DNA from: Nocardioides sp. JQ2195
Lineage (GTDB): Bacteria > Actinomycetota > Actinomycetes > Propionibacteriales > Nocardioidaceae
Length of the DNA stretch: 64,000 nt
Direction of reading: 5' to 3'
Assembly: GCF_012272695.1 (NCBI RefSeq)
Contig: NZ_CP050902.1
Coordinates: 2,914,001 to 2,978,000, forward strand
The notes beneath the pieces were generated by a model. That model saw only the letters and a list, made by a program, of their open reading frames with translations, was not told the origin of the DNA and made no database searches. Position numbers and translations under genes: made by a program. Positions 55,766 through 64,000 of this stretch are shown one piece after another; positions within the stretch are counted from its first letter, which is position 1; the number at the start of each line of letters is the position of its first letter.

Positions 55766-56686
55766 TCACCAGGAGCCGGGGAGCGGTCCGCCGTACCAGT
55801 GCTCGACCAGGGAACGTGAGATCGAGACCCCACCGGGCAGCACGATGCTGCCGTCGCGGGCCTGCTCGGCCATCTCGGCGCGGGTGAACCAGCGCGCCTC
55901 GGCGACCTCGGCTCCGTCCACGTTGACGTCGGTCGAGGTGGCCCGGCCGAGGAATCCGACCATCAGGCTGGCCGGGAGCGGCCACGGCTGGCTGCCGAAG
56001 TAGTCGACCGGCCCCACCGCCACACCAGTCTCCTCCATCACCTCACGGCGTACGGCGTCCTCCATCGTCTCACCGGGCTCCACGAAGCCCGCGAGCGTGG
56101 AGAACCGCCCCTCGGGCCAGCTGGCTCCGCGCCCGAGCAGGCATCGTTCCTCCGACGACCCCGGCTCGCCGTGCGCGATCAGCATGATCACGGCCGGATC
56201 CGATCGCGGGAACTGCTGACGCTCGCAGTCCACGCAGGTCAGCACGTGGCCGGCCTGCTCGGCACGCAACGCTCCCCCACAACGGGGGCAGTGCCGGGTC
56301 GCCCAGTGCCACTCGGCCATCCCGATCGCGTGCATGACCAGGGGCGCCTGGACGGCGCCGTCGCCGGCCAGGGCACCGAGCGCCCCACGCAGCACGACCC
56401 AGTCGTCCTTCGGGCCGGGAGCCCGGTCGGGCGCCAGCACGAGGGCGAAGTGGGTGACGCCGTGCTGCTCGCCGAGCAGCACCCGCAGTCCCCCGTCGGG
56501 GCAGTCCGCCGGAGAGAGCCACTCGAGGGCTCCGCCGACGGGGCGCAACCGGTTGCCGGCCACCAGGAGGACCCGCGTCGCCGGGTCGGCCCAGCGGTCG
56601 TCGAGCCAAGCCTCGTCCGTGCGCTCGAAGCCGTGCCGGTTGTGGGCGTGCTCCGAGAGGGCCAGGTGCGGGAGGTCGCGATCCAT
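55766..56686 (-). CDS. nudC: NAD+/NADH diphosphatase
   Basis: 306 residues with the start at MDRDLPHLALSEHAHNRHGF. Zinc ribbon (HCPRCGGALRAEQAGHVLTC, CVDCERQ) followed by the Nudix box at GFVEPGETMEDAVRREVMEE and TG, then the NudC-type SQPWPLPASLMVGF. It hydrolyses NAD(H) to NMN(H) and AMP and may decap NAD-capped RNA. The gene overlaps the preceding M3 peptidase stop by one base (TGATGG). Confidence 0.94.
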   Translation of the reverse strand: MDRDLPHLALSEHAHNRHGFERTDEAWLDDRWADPATRVLLVAGNRLRPVGGALEWLSPADCPDGGLRVLLGEQHGVTHFALVLAPDRAPGPKDDWVVLRGALGALAGDGAVQAPLVMHAIGMAEWHWATRHCPRCGGALRAEQAGHVLTCVDCERQQFPRSDPAVIMLIAHGEPGSSEERCLLGRGASWPEGRFSTLAGFVEPGETMEDAVRREVMEETGVAVGPVDYFGSQPWPLPASLMVGFLGRATSTDVNVDGAEVAEARWFTRAEMAEQARDGSIVLPGGVSISRSLVEHWYGGPLPGSW

Positions 56687-58620
56687 CACTTCTCCTCCGG
56701 TGAGGCCTCGAGCCAGGCCCTGAACGCATCTGCGTTGTAGGGGCGGCCGAGGAAGTCCGCCACCAGGTCCGCCGCGTCCTTGCTGCCCCCTGCGGCGAGC
56801 ACCGTGTCCCGATAGCGCTGCGCGGGACCGTCGGCGAAGAGGTCGTCCTGGTCGAACGCCGAGAAGAGGTCCTTGGCGATCACCTGGCTCCACATGTAGG
56901 TGTAGTACGCCGAGGAGTAGCCCTCGAGGTGTCCGAAGCCGGTGTGGAAGTGCGTGTCCGGAATCGGCTTGATCAGGTTGTAGGCGTCGTGGAGCTCGAG
57001 CACGCGGGACGTGATGTCATCGGGACGCTCGACGTGCAGGCGGTAGGAGATCGCGGCGTAGAACATCTGGGTCCGCGCCAGGAAGCCCTTGCCGAACTCC
57101 TCGCCGGCACGCATCCTGGCCACCAGGTCGGCCGGGATCGGCGTGCCCGCCTCGTCCGTGGCGAAGCTGGCCAGGACGTCGGCGTCCCAGGCCCACTCCT
57201 CCAGCATCTGGCTCGGCGCCTCGACGAAGTCCCACTCGGTGGCGACACCGGAGAAGCGCACCCAGTCGTGGCGACCGGCCAGCACGTGGTGGACGAGGTG
57301 GCCGAACTCGTGGAACAGCGTCACCACGTCGTCGTGCTCCATCAGGCCGCGCGGGAAGTTGCACACCAGCACCCCCTCAGCGAGCTGTACGCCGCGCACA
57401 CCGGGCACCAGGTCGAACTGGGCGGCGTGGTTGTACTTGCCGTCGCGCGGGTGCAGGTCCAGCCGGATCCGGCCGAGCACCTCACCGCCGAGCGACACGT
57501 CGTACGCCGTCACGTCGCCGTGCCAGGACGGCGCCCCCGGCACCTCGGCGTACTCGAGGCCGAACAGGCGTCCGGTGACGTCGAGGAGTCCTTGGCGCAC
57601 CTTGGTGAAGTCGAAGTACCTGCGCACCTCCTGGGCATCCACGTCGAAGTGCTCGCGGCGCACGACCTCGGCGTAGTGGCGCCAGTTGGCCACGTCGATC
57701 GCCTCGACGGCCGGGTCGTCACGACGGGCACGCTCGAGCAGGACCGCGATGTCGCGCTGCCCGGCCGCCAGGGAGTCCGCGGCGATGGAGTCGATGAACT
57801 CGGCGATCGCGGCGCCGCGCCCGATCATCTTCACCTCCGCATCGAAGTCGGCCCAGTCGCTGTAGCCCAGCAGCTGGGCGTGCTCGTGCCTGACGGCGAG
57901 CAGCTCTGCGAGGACCTTGTCGTTCTGCGGCCAACCACCGTTGAGGAAGCTGGTCATCACCGCCCGACGTGCGGCGGCATCCTGGCTGAACGTCATGAAC
58001 GGCACGGTGTCCGGGTAGTCGGTGGTGAGAGTGACCCGGCCGTCATCCCCGGCCGGGTGGTCGGCCACCCAGTCGGCGGGCAGCCCCTCCAGTGCCGACG
58101 CGGCGACAGTGGTGGTGCGGTTGTCGTCGCGGATCCCCCGGGAGAACGCCTGGCCCAGCTCGACCCCCCGCTCGTTGAGGTCACGCAGCTTGGCGCGGGT
58201 CACCTCGTCGCGGTCGACGCCGGCGCGACGGAAGTCACGCAGGGACTTGTCCAGGGCACGGCGGGCAGCCGGGTCGAGGTGCTCGGTGGGTGCCGCGGAG
58301 AGCGCCGCGAACGCACCGGGGTCCAGCATCAGCTCGGTGTGGAATCGGTTGGCCTCGACCTCCACCTGCTCGGCCAGCTCACGGATCGCCTTGTCGGGGT
58401 GGACCTGGGCGATCAGGCCGGCCACCGAGAAGGCGTTGGCCAGCTCGACGTGCAGGTCGTTCCACGCGGCCAGGACGTCAGCCGGGTCGACGTCGACGAG
58501 GGTCGCGCGCATCGCTCGGGCTCGGGCCAGGGAACCCCGGCAGCGTTCGTCGAGCCAAGCCGCCCAGTCGTCGTCAGCGGCGGGCAGGGACAGGGGTTGG
58601 AGCTGCTCAGGTCCGGTCAC
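56686..58620 (-). CDS. M3-family metallopeptidase (Dcp/oligopeptidase-like)
   Basis: 644 residues starting MTGPEQLQPLSLPAADDDWA. The zinc site is VVTLFHEFGHLVHHVL near residue 435 (HEFGH) with a later Glu in VATEWDFVEAPSQMLEEWAW. Further family blocks: YTYMWSQVIAKDLFSAFDQD near the C-terminus. It is a cytosolic thimet-type oligopeptidase with normal length and no signal peptide. In an operon with nudC, overlapping by one base. The Dcp versus PepF subtype is not settled. Confidence 0.91.
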   Translation of the reverse strand: MTGPEQLQPLSLPAADDDWAAWLDERCRGSLARARAMRATLVDVDPADVLAAWNDLHVELANAFSVAGLIAQVHPDKAIRELAEQVEVEANRFHTELMLDPGAFAALSAAPTEHLDPAARRALDKSLRDFRRAGVDRDEVTRAKLRDLNERGVELGQAFSRGIRDDNRTTTVAASALEGLPADWVADHPAGDDGRVTLTTDYPDTVPFMTFSQDAAARRAVMTSFLNGGWPQNDKVLAELLAVRHEHAQLLGYSDWADFDAEVKMIGRGAAIAEFIDSIAADSLAAGQRDIAVLLERARRDDPAVEAIDVANWRHYAEVVRREHFDVDAQEVRRYFDFTKVRQGLLDVTGRLFGLEYAEVPGAPSWHGDVTAYDVSLGGEVLGRIRLDLHPRDGKYNHAAQFDLVPGVRGVQLAEGVLVCNFPRGLMEHDDVVTLFHEFGHLVHHVLAGRHDWVRFSGVATEWDFVEAPSQMLEEWAWDADVLASFATDEAGTPIPADLVARMRAGEEFGKGFLARTQMFYAAISYRLHVERPDDITSRVLELHDAYNLIKPIPDTHFHTGFGHLEGYSSAYYTYMWSQVIAKDLFSAFDQDDLFADGPAQRYRDTVLAAGGSKDAADLVADFLGRPYNADAFRAWLEASPEEK

Positions 58621-58663
58621 GCTTGCAGGCTACCCACCGGCCCTCAGGCCCTACGATCGGGTC

Positions 58664-59377
58664 ATGAGCACCCACATCGGCACAGCTCCCGGCGCCATCG
58701 CCCCGCACGTCCTGATGCCCGGGGACCCGTTGCGTGCCCAGTGGATCGCGTCGAGCTTCCTCGACGACGTCACCTGCTACAACGAGGTCCGCGGCATGCT
58801 CGGCTACACCGGCACCTGGCAGGGCGAGCGGGTCAGCGTGCAGGGGTCCGGGATGGGCCAGCCCTCCTTGGCCATCTATGCCACGGAGCTGTTCACCGAG
58901 TACGACGTGCAGTCGATCATCCGGGTGGGCTCCTGCGGCGCGCTCGTCGAGAAGGTCCGCCTGCGCGACATCGTCCTGGCGTCCGGAGCCTGCACCGACT
59001 CCGGGATGAACCGGCTGCGCTTCCACGGGCTCGACTACGCCCCCGTGGCCGACTTCGGCCTGCTGCGGGCGGCGTACGACGCGGCGACGGAGCGCGACGA
59101 CGTGACCACGTGGACCGGGCTGATCTTCAGCAGCGACCAGTTCTACACGCCGCGTCCCGAGCTGATGGCGACGATGGTCGACCACGGCGTGCTGGCCGTG
59201 GAGATGGAAGCGGCTGCTCTCTACACGCTGGCAGCCAAGCACGACCGCCGCGCGCTGGCGATCTGCACGGTCTCCGACCACATCGTCACCGGCGAGGAGA
59301 CCAGCTCCCAGGAACGTGAACAGACCTTCGGCGCCATGGTCGAGATCGCGCTGACCGCGGCCCTGGCCCGTCCCTGA
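58664..59377 (+). CDS. deoD: Purine-nucleoside phosphorylase DeoD-type
   Basis: 237 residues starting MSTHIGTAPGAIAPHVLMPG. Signatures: MPGDPLRAQWIASSFLDDVT, MGQPSLAIYATELFTEYDVQ, IRVGSCGALVEKVRLRDIVL, and AVEMEAAALYTLAAKHDRRA with TVSDHIVTGEE near the end. It cleaves (deoxy)purine nucleosides with phosphate in the salvage pathway. Divergent from the M3 peptidase and convergent with the APC permease. Confidence 0.94.
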   Translation: MSTHIGTAPGAIAPHVLMPGDPLRAQWIASSFLDDVTCYNEVRGMLGYTGTWQGERVSVQGSGMGQPSLAIYATELFTEYDVQSIIRVGSCGALVEKVRLRDIVLASGACTDSGMNRLRFHGLDYAPVADFGLLRAAYDAATERDDVTTWTGLIFSSDQFYTPRPELMATMVDHGVLAVEMEAAALYTLAAKHDRRALAICTVSDHIVTGEETSSQEREQTFGAMVEIALTAALARP

Positions 59378-59384
59378 CCCCGGG

Positions 59385-60629
59385 TCAACCGCGACGCAGG
59401 ACGAGCCGGCCGAGCACACCGACGGCGAGCACCCCCAGCCCGGCCAGCACCGAGGTCCAGGGCAGCATCACCGCCAGCACGAGGCAACCGCTGAGGCCCA
59501 GCACCTGGAGCGCACGCGGCCAGCGTCGCTGCTCGGCGGGTTGTCGGAGCGCGGAGAGGTTCGCGACGGCGTAGTAGACCAGCACCCCGAAGCTGGAGAA
59601 CCCGATGGCACCGCGCAGGTCGACGGTGAGCACCAGCACCATCACCGCGGCCCCGAGGGCGAGCTGGGCGCGGTCCGGCACCCGGTGCTTCGGGTCGACG
59701 TGGGCCAACGGCGTGGGCAGGTCGCGCTCACGCGCCATCGCCAGGGCGGTGCGGGTCACGCCGGCCAGGAGGGCGAGCAGCGCCCCCAGGCACGCGGCTG
59801 CCGCACCGATCCGGACCACGGGCTCGGCCCAGGCGGCCCCGACGGCCGTGACCGCGTCCGAGAGGGGCGCCTCACTCGTCGCGAGGCCGGCACCGAGTGC
59901 GTGCACGAGAGCCGCGCCGATCGCTGCGTAGAGCACGACCGCGACACCCAGCGCGACCAGGATGGCCTGGCCCAGCACCTCAGGTCGGCGCACCTCTTCG
60001 GCCAACGTGGCGATGCGGGCATAGCCGGCGAACGCGAAGAACAGCAGTCCGGCCGCCTGTAGGACGCTGCGCACGCCGTCCGGGCCGGCCAACGGGTCGG
60101 GCAACGGGTCGGGCGACGCCGGGTCACCGACCGTGACGAGCGCCAGCGCCAGCAGCAGCACCAGGAGCGTCGCGGCGAGCAGGACCCCGGCCAGGCGAGC
60201 GGTGCGGGTGATGCCACGCATGGTGGCCAGGGTGAGCATCAGGACGGCTCCGGCGGCCGCACCCCTCTGGGCCCAGCCGTCCGACGGGACGGCGTACGCC
60301 GCGAAGGTCATCGCCATGGCCGCGCAGGAAGCGGTCTTGCCGATGACGAAGCCCCACCCGGCCAGGAAGCCCCACCACGGTCCGAGGACCTCACGGCCGA
60401 AGAGGTAGGTACCTCCCGACGAAGGGTGATGGGCGGCCAGCTGGGCCGAGGCCACGGCGTTGCAGAAGGCGATGACGGCGGCGATGCCCAACCCGGTGAG
60501 CAGTGCCGACCCCGCCGTGGCAGCGGCCGGAGCGAACGCGGCGAAGACGCCGGCGCCGATCATCGCGGAGAGCCCGACGACGACTGCATCGCCCGTGCCG
60601 AGCCGCCTGGCCAAGCGATCGGTGGTCAC
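59385..60629 (-). CDS. APC-superfamily amino acid/polyamine permease
   Basis: 414 residues starting MTTDRLARRLGTGDAVVVGL. About 12 hydrophobic helices. The substrate-binding helix 1 reads GLSAMIGAGVFAAFAPAAA (APC signature GxGxF type), helix 3 has HHPSSGGTYLFGREVLGPWW, and helix 6 includes AAGLLFFAFAGYARIATLAE followed by EEVRRPEVLGQ. It probably imports an amino acid or amine with a proton; substrate unknown. No operon partner. Confidence 0.9.
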   Translation of the reverse strand: MTTDRLARRLGTGDAVVVGLSAMIGAGVFAAFAPAAATAGSALLTGLGIAAVIAFCNAVASAQLAAHHPSSGGTYLFGREVLGPWWGFLAGWGFVIGKTASCAAMAMTFAAYAVPSDGWAQRGAAAGAVLMLTLATMRGITRTARLAGVLLAATLLVLLLALALVTVGDPASPDPLPDPLAGPDGVRSVLQAAGLLFFAFAGYARIATLAEEVRRPEVLGQAILVALGVAVVLYAAIGAALVHALGAGLATSEAPLSDAVTAVGAAWAEPVVRIGAAAACLGALLALLAGVTRTALAMARERDLPTPLAHVDPKHRVPDRAQLALGAAVMVLVLTVDLRGAIGFSSFGVLVYYAVANLSALRQPAEQRRWPRALQVLGLSGCLVLAVMLPWTSVLAGLGVLAVGVLGRLVLRRG

Positions 60630-60719
60630 GGCTTCATCCTCGCACCAGCGCCGATCACCCGTTGGATCGACCGTGCGGACGTCGGGCCGAGGGACCTCGC
60701 CCCCTCGGCCCGGTCGGCC

Positions 60720-63700
60720 TCAGCCGTCGGGACGGACCAGCTTCTCGAGCTCCTCCCGGCCGGGCAGGTCGTCGGTGTGGTCGACGGTCCTGCCCGTGCG
60801 CACGTAGTGGAAGGCAGCACGCACCCTCTCGACGGGGACCCCGCACAGCTCGGCCCAGGCCAAGCGATAGATGCCGAGCTGCAACGGGTCTGCGGTGGCG
60901 CGTTGGTTGGTCTTCCAGTCGATGACCAGGTAGCCGCCGTCGGGCTCGGTGTAGACCGCGTCGATGCGGCCACGCACGACCTGCCCACCGAGGACCAGGG
61001 CGAACGGCGCCTCGATCGCGTGCGGCTCACGTCGTCCGAACGGGCCGTCTGCGAAGAGTGCGGTCAGCTCCTTCAGGTCGGACTCGTCGTCGATGCCCAG
61101 GTCGGCACGCCCGGGCAGCTCGTCGGGGTCGAAGAGGTTCTGCTGGCCGAACCGGGCCTCGACCCACGCGTGGAACCGGGTGCCGAAGCGGGCGGCCGGA
61201 GAGGGCTGACGGGGCATCGGCCTGGCCAGGTCGCGCGCGAAGGCATCGGGGTCGTCCCGCAGTCGGGCCACCGCGGTGGCCGAGAGCGTGCTCGGCAGCG
61301 GCACCCCGATGTCGGTCGACCGGTCCCGGCGCGCCTCGGCCAGGAGCCGGTCGAGCTCCTCGTCCCAGGTGGCGACCGTCGATCCGTTGACCAGGTCGAC
61401 CTCGTCCTCGGCATCCGCGTCGACCGAGCGGACGAACTCGGCTGCCTCGAGTCGTCTCAGGGTCTCCGCAGTGTGTTCGGTCTGGGGCCACGGGGCCGTG
61501 ACCGCGCTCGCCAGCAGCGGGTTCGGTGTCTCCTTGTCGGGCTTGTCGAGCCATGCCTCGGCCGACTCACCCCATTCCTGGATCGCCTCGTGCACGACGA
61601 GCTGGTAGGGGGACGGGCCCACCGGGGTCTTGCGGTTCTGGTTCCACAGGTAGGACGAGACCGAGAGCAGGTGCCGGGCCCGGGTGAAGGCCACGTAGCC
61701 GAGCCGGAGCTCCTCCTGTGCCTCCTTGGCCCGGGCCGACTTCACGAAGGCCTCCAGGTCGGGTTTCTCGTAGCCCCCCAGTGCGGCCAGGTCGTGGCGG
61801 TCGCCACGCAGGTCGTTGGGGAGGACCGCCGGACCGGAGGTCCACTGTGTGCGGGCCTGCTTGGTCGGGAACTTCTCCTCGCACACCCCGACCACGAACA
61901 CGGCGTCCCACTCGAGGCCCTTGGCGCGGTGGACGGTGAGCAGCTTCACCGAGTCGGACTCGGAGGGAGTCGCCACGTCGAGACCGGTGCCCATCTCGTC
62001 CTCGGCCTCGAGGTAGGCGAGCAGCGCGGTGAGGCTGACCGAGCCGTCGATGGCCTGGAACTCGGCGACGGCCTTGACGAACAGGTCGAGGTTGTCGCGC
62101 CGGGCGGCTGCCGCCGGGCTGACCGAGGAGGCCAGCTCGACGTCGATGCCGGTGGTGTCGATGATGCGCCGCACCAGGTCGAGCAACGGCTCGCCGGCGT
62201 GGGACCGCAACGCCCGCAGCTCCGAGCGCAGCAGGGCGAAGCGATCGAGCGCTGCACGGGAGTACGCCGCCTCGCCCGGGTCGTCGAGCGCGTCGCACAA
62301 CGACGCGATCTCCGTCGGGTCGGCGCCCTCGACGGCATCCGCGAGCTGCTCGTCGATGCCTTGGCCGGCGGTCGGTGTGGAGACGACACCGGCCAGCTCG
62401 CGGGCCCGCTTGCCGAGCAGTGCCAGGTCGCGCGGGCCGATGGTCCAACGTGGGCCGGTGAGCAGCGTCAGCAGCGCCGAGTTGGCGGTGAGGTCGTGCA
62501 GCAGGGTCAACGTCGCCACCACCTCGGCCACCTCGGGCAGGCGCAACAGGCCCTTGAGGCCGACGATCTCGACCGGGATCTCGCGCGACGACAAGGCGTC
62601 GAACACGTCGGCCGCGTGCTTGTTGTCGCGGGTGAGCACGCCGATCTCGTTCCACTTCGGCTCGGCCATCGCCTCGTGGGTGGCCCGGACCTGCTCGGCG
62701 AGCCAGGCCAGCTCGGCGGCATAGGTCTCGTGCACCGAGGTGCGCACGGTGCCCGGGCCGGCCTGCTCGGCAGGCTCCAGGGCCTGCACCTGGGGGAACT
62801 CGTCGAGCAGCGGCTGGGCCAGCCGGTTGGCGACCTCGAGGATGCGACGGTCGGAGCGACGGTTCACCGTCAGCGGGAAGACCCGCACGTCAGCGCCGTC
62901 GGCGCGCGGGAAGTCACGACCGAAGCCGAGGATGTTGGAGACCGACGCCCCCCTCCACCCGTAGATGGCCTGGTTGGGGTCGCCCACCGCCGTGACCGCG
63001 TGCCCCCCACCGAAGAGCTTCTTGAGCATCAGGGCCTGCGCCACGGAGGTGTCCTGGTATTCGTCGAGCAGGACGATCTTGAACTTCTGGCGTTCGAGCT
63101 CGCCGACCTCGGGGTGCTCGTCGGCCAACCGCGCCGCGAGCGCGATCTGGTCGCTGAAGTCCATCAGTCCGAGCTCGGCCTTCAGGCGTCGATAGGTGGC
63201 CACGAGGCCGAGCAGCTCCTCGCGGCGTTCCATCGCGTGGATGACCTTGCGGGGATCGGCCTTGGCCCGGGCGGTCTCCGCTGCGTGCCGGAAGCGGGGC
63301 AGCTCGCGGGCCTGGAAGGCGCGCACGTCGTCGAGGTCGACCAAGTGCTCGCTCATCGCGCCCTCGAGACCGAGGATGTAGTTGACCACGGTGTCGGGGT
63401 GGTCGCTGAGCAGCTCGATGCGCCCACTGTGACGGTTGATCGCACGCGCGGCCAGCTGGTAGCGCGATGCGTCGGCCATCACCCGGGTGTCGGGCTCGTG
63501 GCCGATGCGGAGGCCGTGCTCGGTGAGCAGTGAGCTGGCGTAGGCGTTGTAGGTGGCCACCGTGGGCTCGAGGGTCTCGCCCTCCTCGGCGCCGGGCACA
63601 GCGGCCGACGCCCCGGGGGCGTGGCCGGCCTTCTCCAGCGCGTCACGGATGCGGACCGACAGCTCGCGGGCCGCCTTGGTGGTGAAGGTGAGCCCGAGGA

Positions 63701-63908
63701 TCTCGTGGGCCTCGACCTGCCCGGTGACGACCAGGTGGACCACCCGTGCAGCCATCAGGGCGGTCTTGCCGGAGCCGGCACCGGCGATCACCACCGCCGG
63801 TTCGAGATCGGAGGAGATCGCTGCCCACTGCTGGGGGCTGACCTGGAAGTCGGTGCCCATCACGCGCTGCAGGTCGGCGGGGCTCTCGATGCTGATCGCG
63901 CTCCTCAT
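60720..63908 (-). CDS. adnB: ATP-dependent helicase-nuclease AdnB-like (UvrD + RecB nuclease)
   Basis: 1062 residues from the ATG at 63908, which overlaps the adnA stop (ATGA). An N-terminal SF1 helicase (AVVIAGAGSGKTALMAARVV, LLDEYQDTSVAQALMLKKLF, AVGDPNQAIYGWRGASVSNI, VKLLTVHRAKGLEWDAVFVV). The C-terminal RecB-type nuclease shows GRIDAVYTEPDGGYLVIDWK and KTNQ followed by LQLGIYRLAWAELCG. AdnAB is the actinobacterial end-resection motor in place of RecBCD. Start at 63959 would extend into adnA and is rejected. Confidence 0.93.
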   Translation of the reverse strand: MRSAISIESPADLQRVMGTDFQVSPQQWAAISSDLEPAVVIAGAGSGKTALMAARVVHLVVTGQVEAHEILGLTFTTKAARELSVRIRDALEKAGHAPGASAAVPGAEEGETLEPTVATYNAYASSLLTEHGLRIGHEPDTRVMADASRYQLAARAINRHSGRIELLSDHPDTVVNYILGLEGAMSEHLVDLDDVRAFQARELPRFRHAAETARAKADPRKVIHAMERREELLGLVATYRRLKAELGLMDFSDQIALAARLADEHPEVGELERQKFKIVLLDEYQDTSVAQALMLKKLFGGGHAVTAVGDPNQAIYGWRGASVSNILGFGRDFPRADGADVRVFPLTVNRRSDRRILEVANRLAQPLLDEFPQVQALEPAEQAGPGTVRTSVHETYAAELAWLAEQVRATHEAMAEPKWNEIGVLTRDNKHAADVFDALSSREIPVEIVGLKGLLRLPEVAEVVATLTLLHDLTANSALLTLLTGPRWTIGPRDLALLGKRARELAGVVSTPTAGQGIDEQLADAVEGADPTEIASLCDALDDPGEAAYSRAALDRFALLRSELRALRSHAGEPLLDLVRRIIDTTGIDVELASSVSPAAAARRDNLDLFVKAVAEFQAIDGSVSLTALLAYLEAEDEMGTGLDVATPSESDSVKLLTVHRAKGLEWDAVFVVGVCEEKFPTKQARTQWTSGPAVLPNDLRGDRHDLAALGGYEKPDLEAFVKSARAKEAQEELRLGYVAFTRARHLLSVSSYLWNQNRKTPVGPSPYQLVVHEAIQEWGESAEAWLDKPDKETPNPLLASAVTAPWPQTEHTAETLRRLEAAEFVRSVDADAEDEVDLVNGSTVATWDEELDRLLAEARRDRSTDIGVPLPSTLSATAVARLRDDPDAFARDLARPMPRQPSPAARFGTRFHAWVEARFGQQNLFDPDELPGRADLGIDDESDLKELTALFADGPFGRREPHAIEAPFALVLGGQVVRGRIDAVYTEPDGGYLVIDWKTNQRATADPLQLGIYRLAWAELCGVPVERVRAAFHYVRTGRTVDHTDDLPGREELEKLVRPDG

Positions 63909-64000
63909 GACAGCACCGTCCCGGCTCCTTGGATCGGACAGATCGCGGTGAACGCGCACCGGTCGCAGTGCTTGCCGGCCCTGGCCGGGAACTCCTCGTC
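63905..64000 (-). CDS. adnA: AdnA-like helicase-nuclease, last 31 codons
   Basis: Only the C-terminus is in the window: DEEFPARAGKHCDRCAFTAI then CPIQGAGTVLS and a TGA. The cysteines in KHCDRC and ICP are the end of the iron-sulfur nuclease signature found in AdnA/AddB. The stop overlaps the adnB start by 4 bases. Assigned by this motif and its place before adnB. Confidence 0.8.
   Translation of the reverse strand, partial: DEEFPARAGKHCDRCAFTAICPIQGAGTVLS

Noticed and set aside
60426..63533. 1035-codon rightward frame
   Set aside because: It is a shadow of adnB on the other strand with low-complexity Gly/Val/Leu content.

Overview
The window is very GC-rich with strong G/C bias at third codon positions, short intergenic gaps and many 4-base ATGA overlaps. 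It looks like the chromosome of an actinobacterium, most likely of the Nocardioides group. Supporting markers are a WhiB7 regulator beside UvrD2, a UPF0182 membrane protein, a PDZ/Lon-like protease, a DUF2342 metalloprotein, a mycoredoxin, AdnAB, ANTAR and F420-type luciferase-like proteins. From memory, the order UPF0182, PDZ protease, DUF2342, whiB7, uvrD2, mycoredoxin, nudC, adnB, adnA matches the Rv3193c-Rv3202c neighbourhood of Mycobacterium tuberculosis. Species assignment is inference.

Layout. 1-3.96 kb: rpe and an FMN-riboswitch-controlled riboflavin operon (ribD, ribE, ribBA), leftward. 4.0-18.3 kb: a general-stress region. It holds topoisomerase IB, a one-chain PP2C/ATPase/STAS regulator, a SigB/SigF-type sigma factor, and then many small stress-type genes (HAD phosphatase, Rho-N-like protein, PRC-barrel, hemerythrin/lipoprotein/Nramp operon, PfpI/F420/ANTAR operon, DUF6328, DUF5709, tiny membrane and acidic proteins). 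Nearly all of these are preceded by GNNT-N15/16-GGGTAC/T promoters, so they look like one regulon. A LysR/FprA divergent pair sits inside it. 18.3-28.3 kb: two copies of a module of an XRE-cupin repressor divergent from a thioredoxin-reductase-like flavoprotein. The first copy is frameshifted and is followed by a methyltransferase with a His-rich loop. Between the copies lies a leftward set of a LuxR-LAL regulator, two membrane proteins, a GNAT protein and a third membrane protein.

28.36-41.10 kb: an integrative element of about 12.7 kb in the 3' end of an initiator tRNA gene, bounded by a 36-base direct repeat with a tyrosine integrase at the right end. It carries a restriction-modification pair, an HTH-like protein of unknown role, an excisionase-like protein, a RecD-like helicase, ArdA anti-restriction, several unrecognised small genes and several strong inverted-repeat operators. 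I saw no relaxase, FtsK/TraB or virion gene.

41.1-64 kb: housekeeping actinobacterial genes. These are tRNA-fMet, UPF0182, a PPA1309-like protein, the PDZ protease, moaE, DUF2342, NUDIX, a YgjP-like peptidase, a PHP-domain protein, a candidate structured RNA, DUF5679, a cyclodehydratase-like protein, whiB7 with its upstream ORF and attenuator, uvrD2, mycoredoxin, nudC, an M3 peptidase, deoD, an APC permease, adnB and the last codons of adnA.
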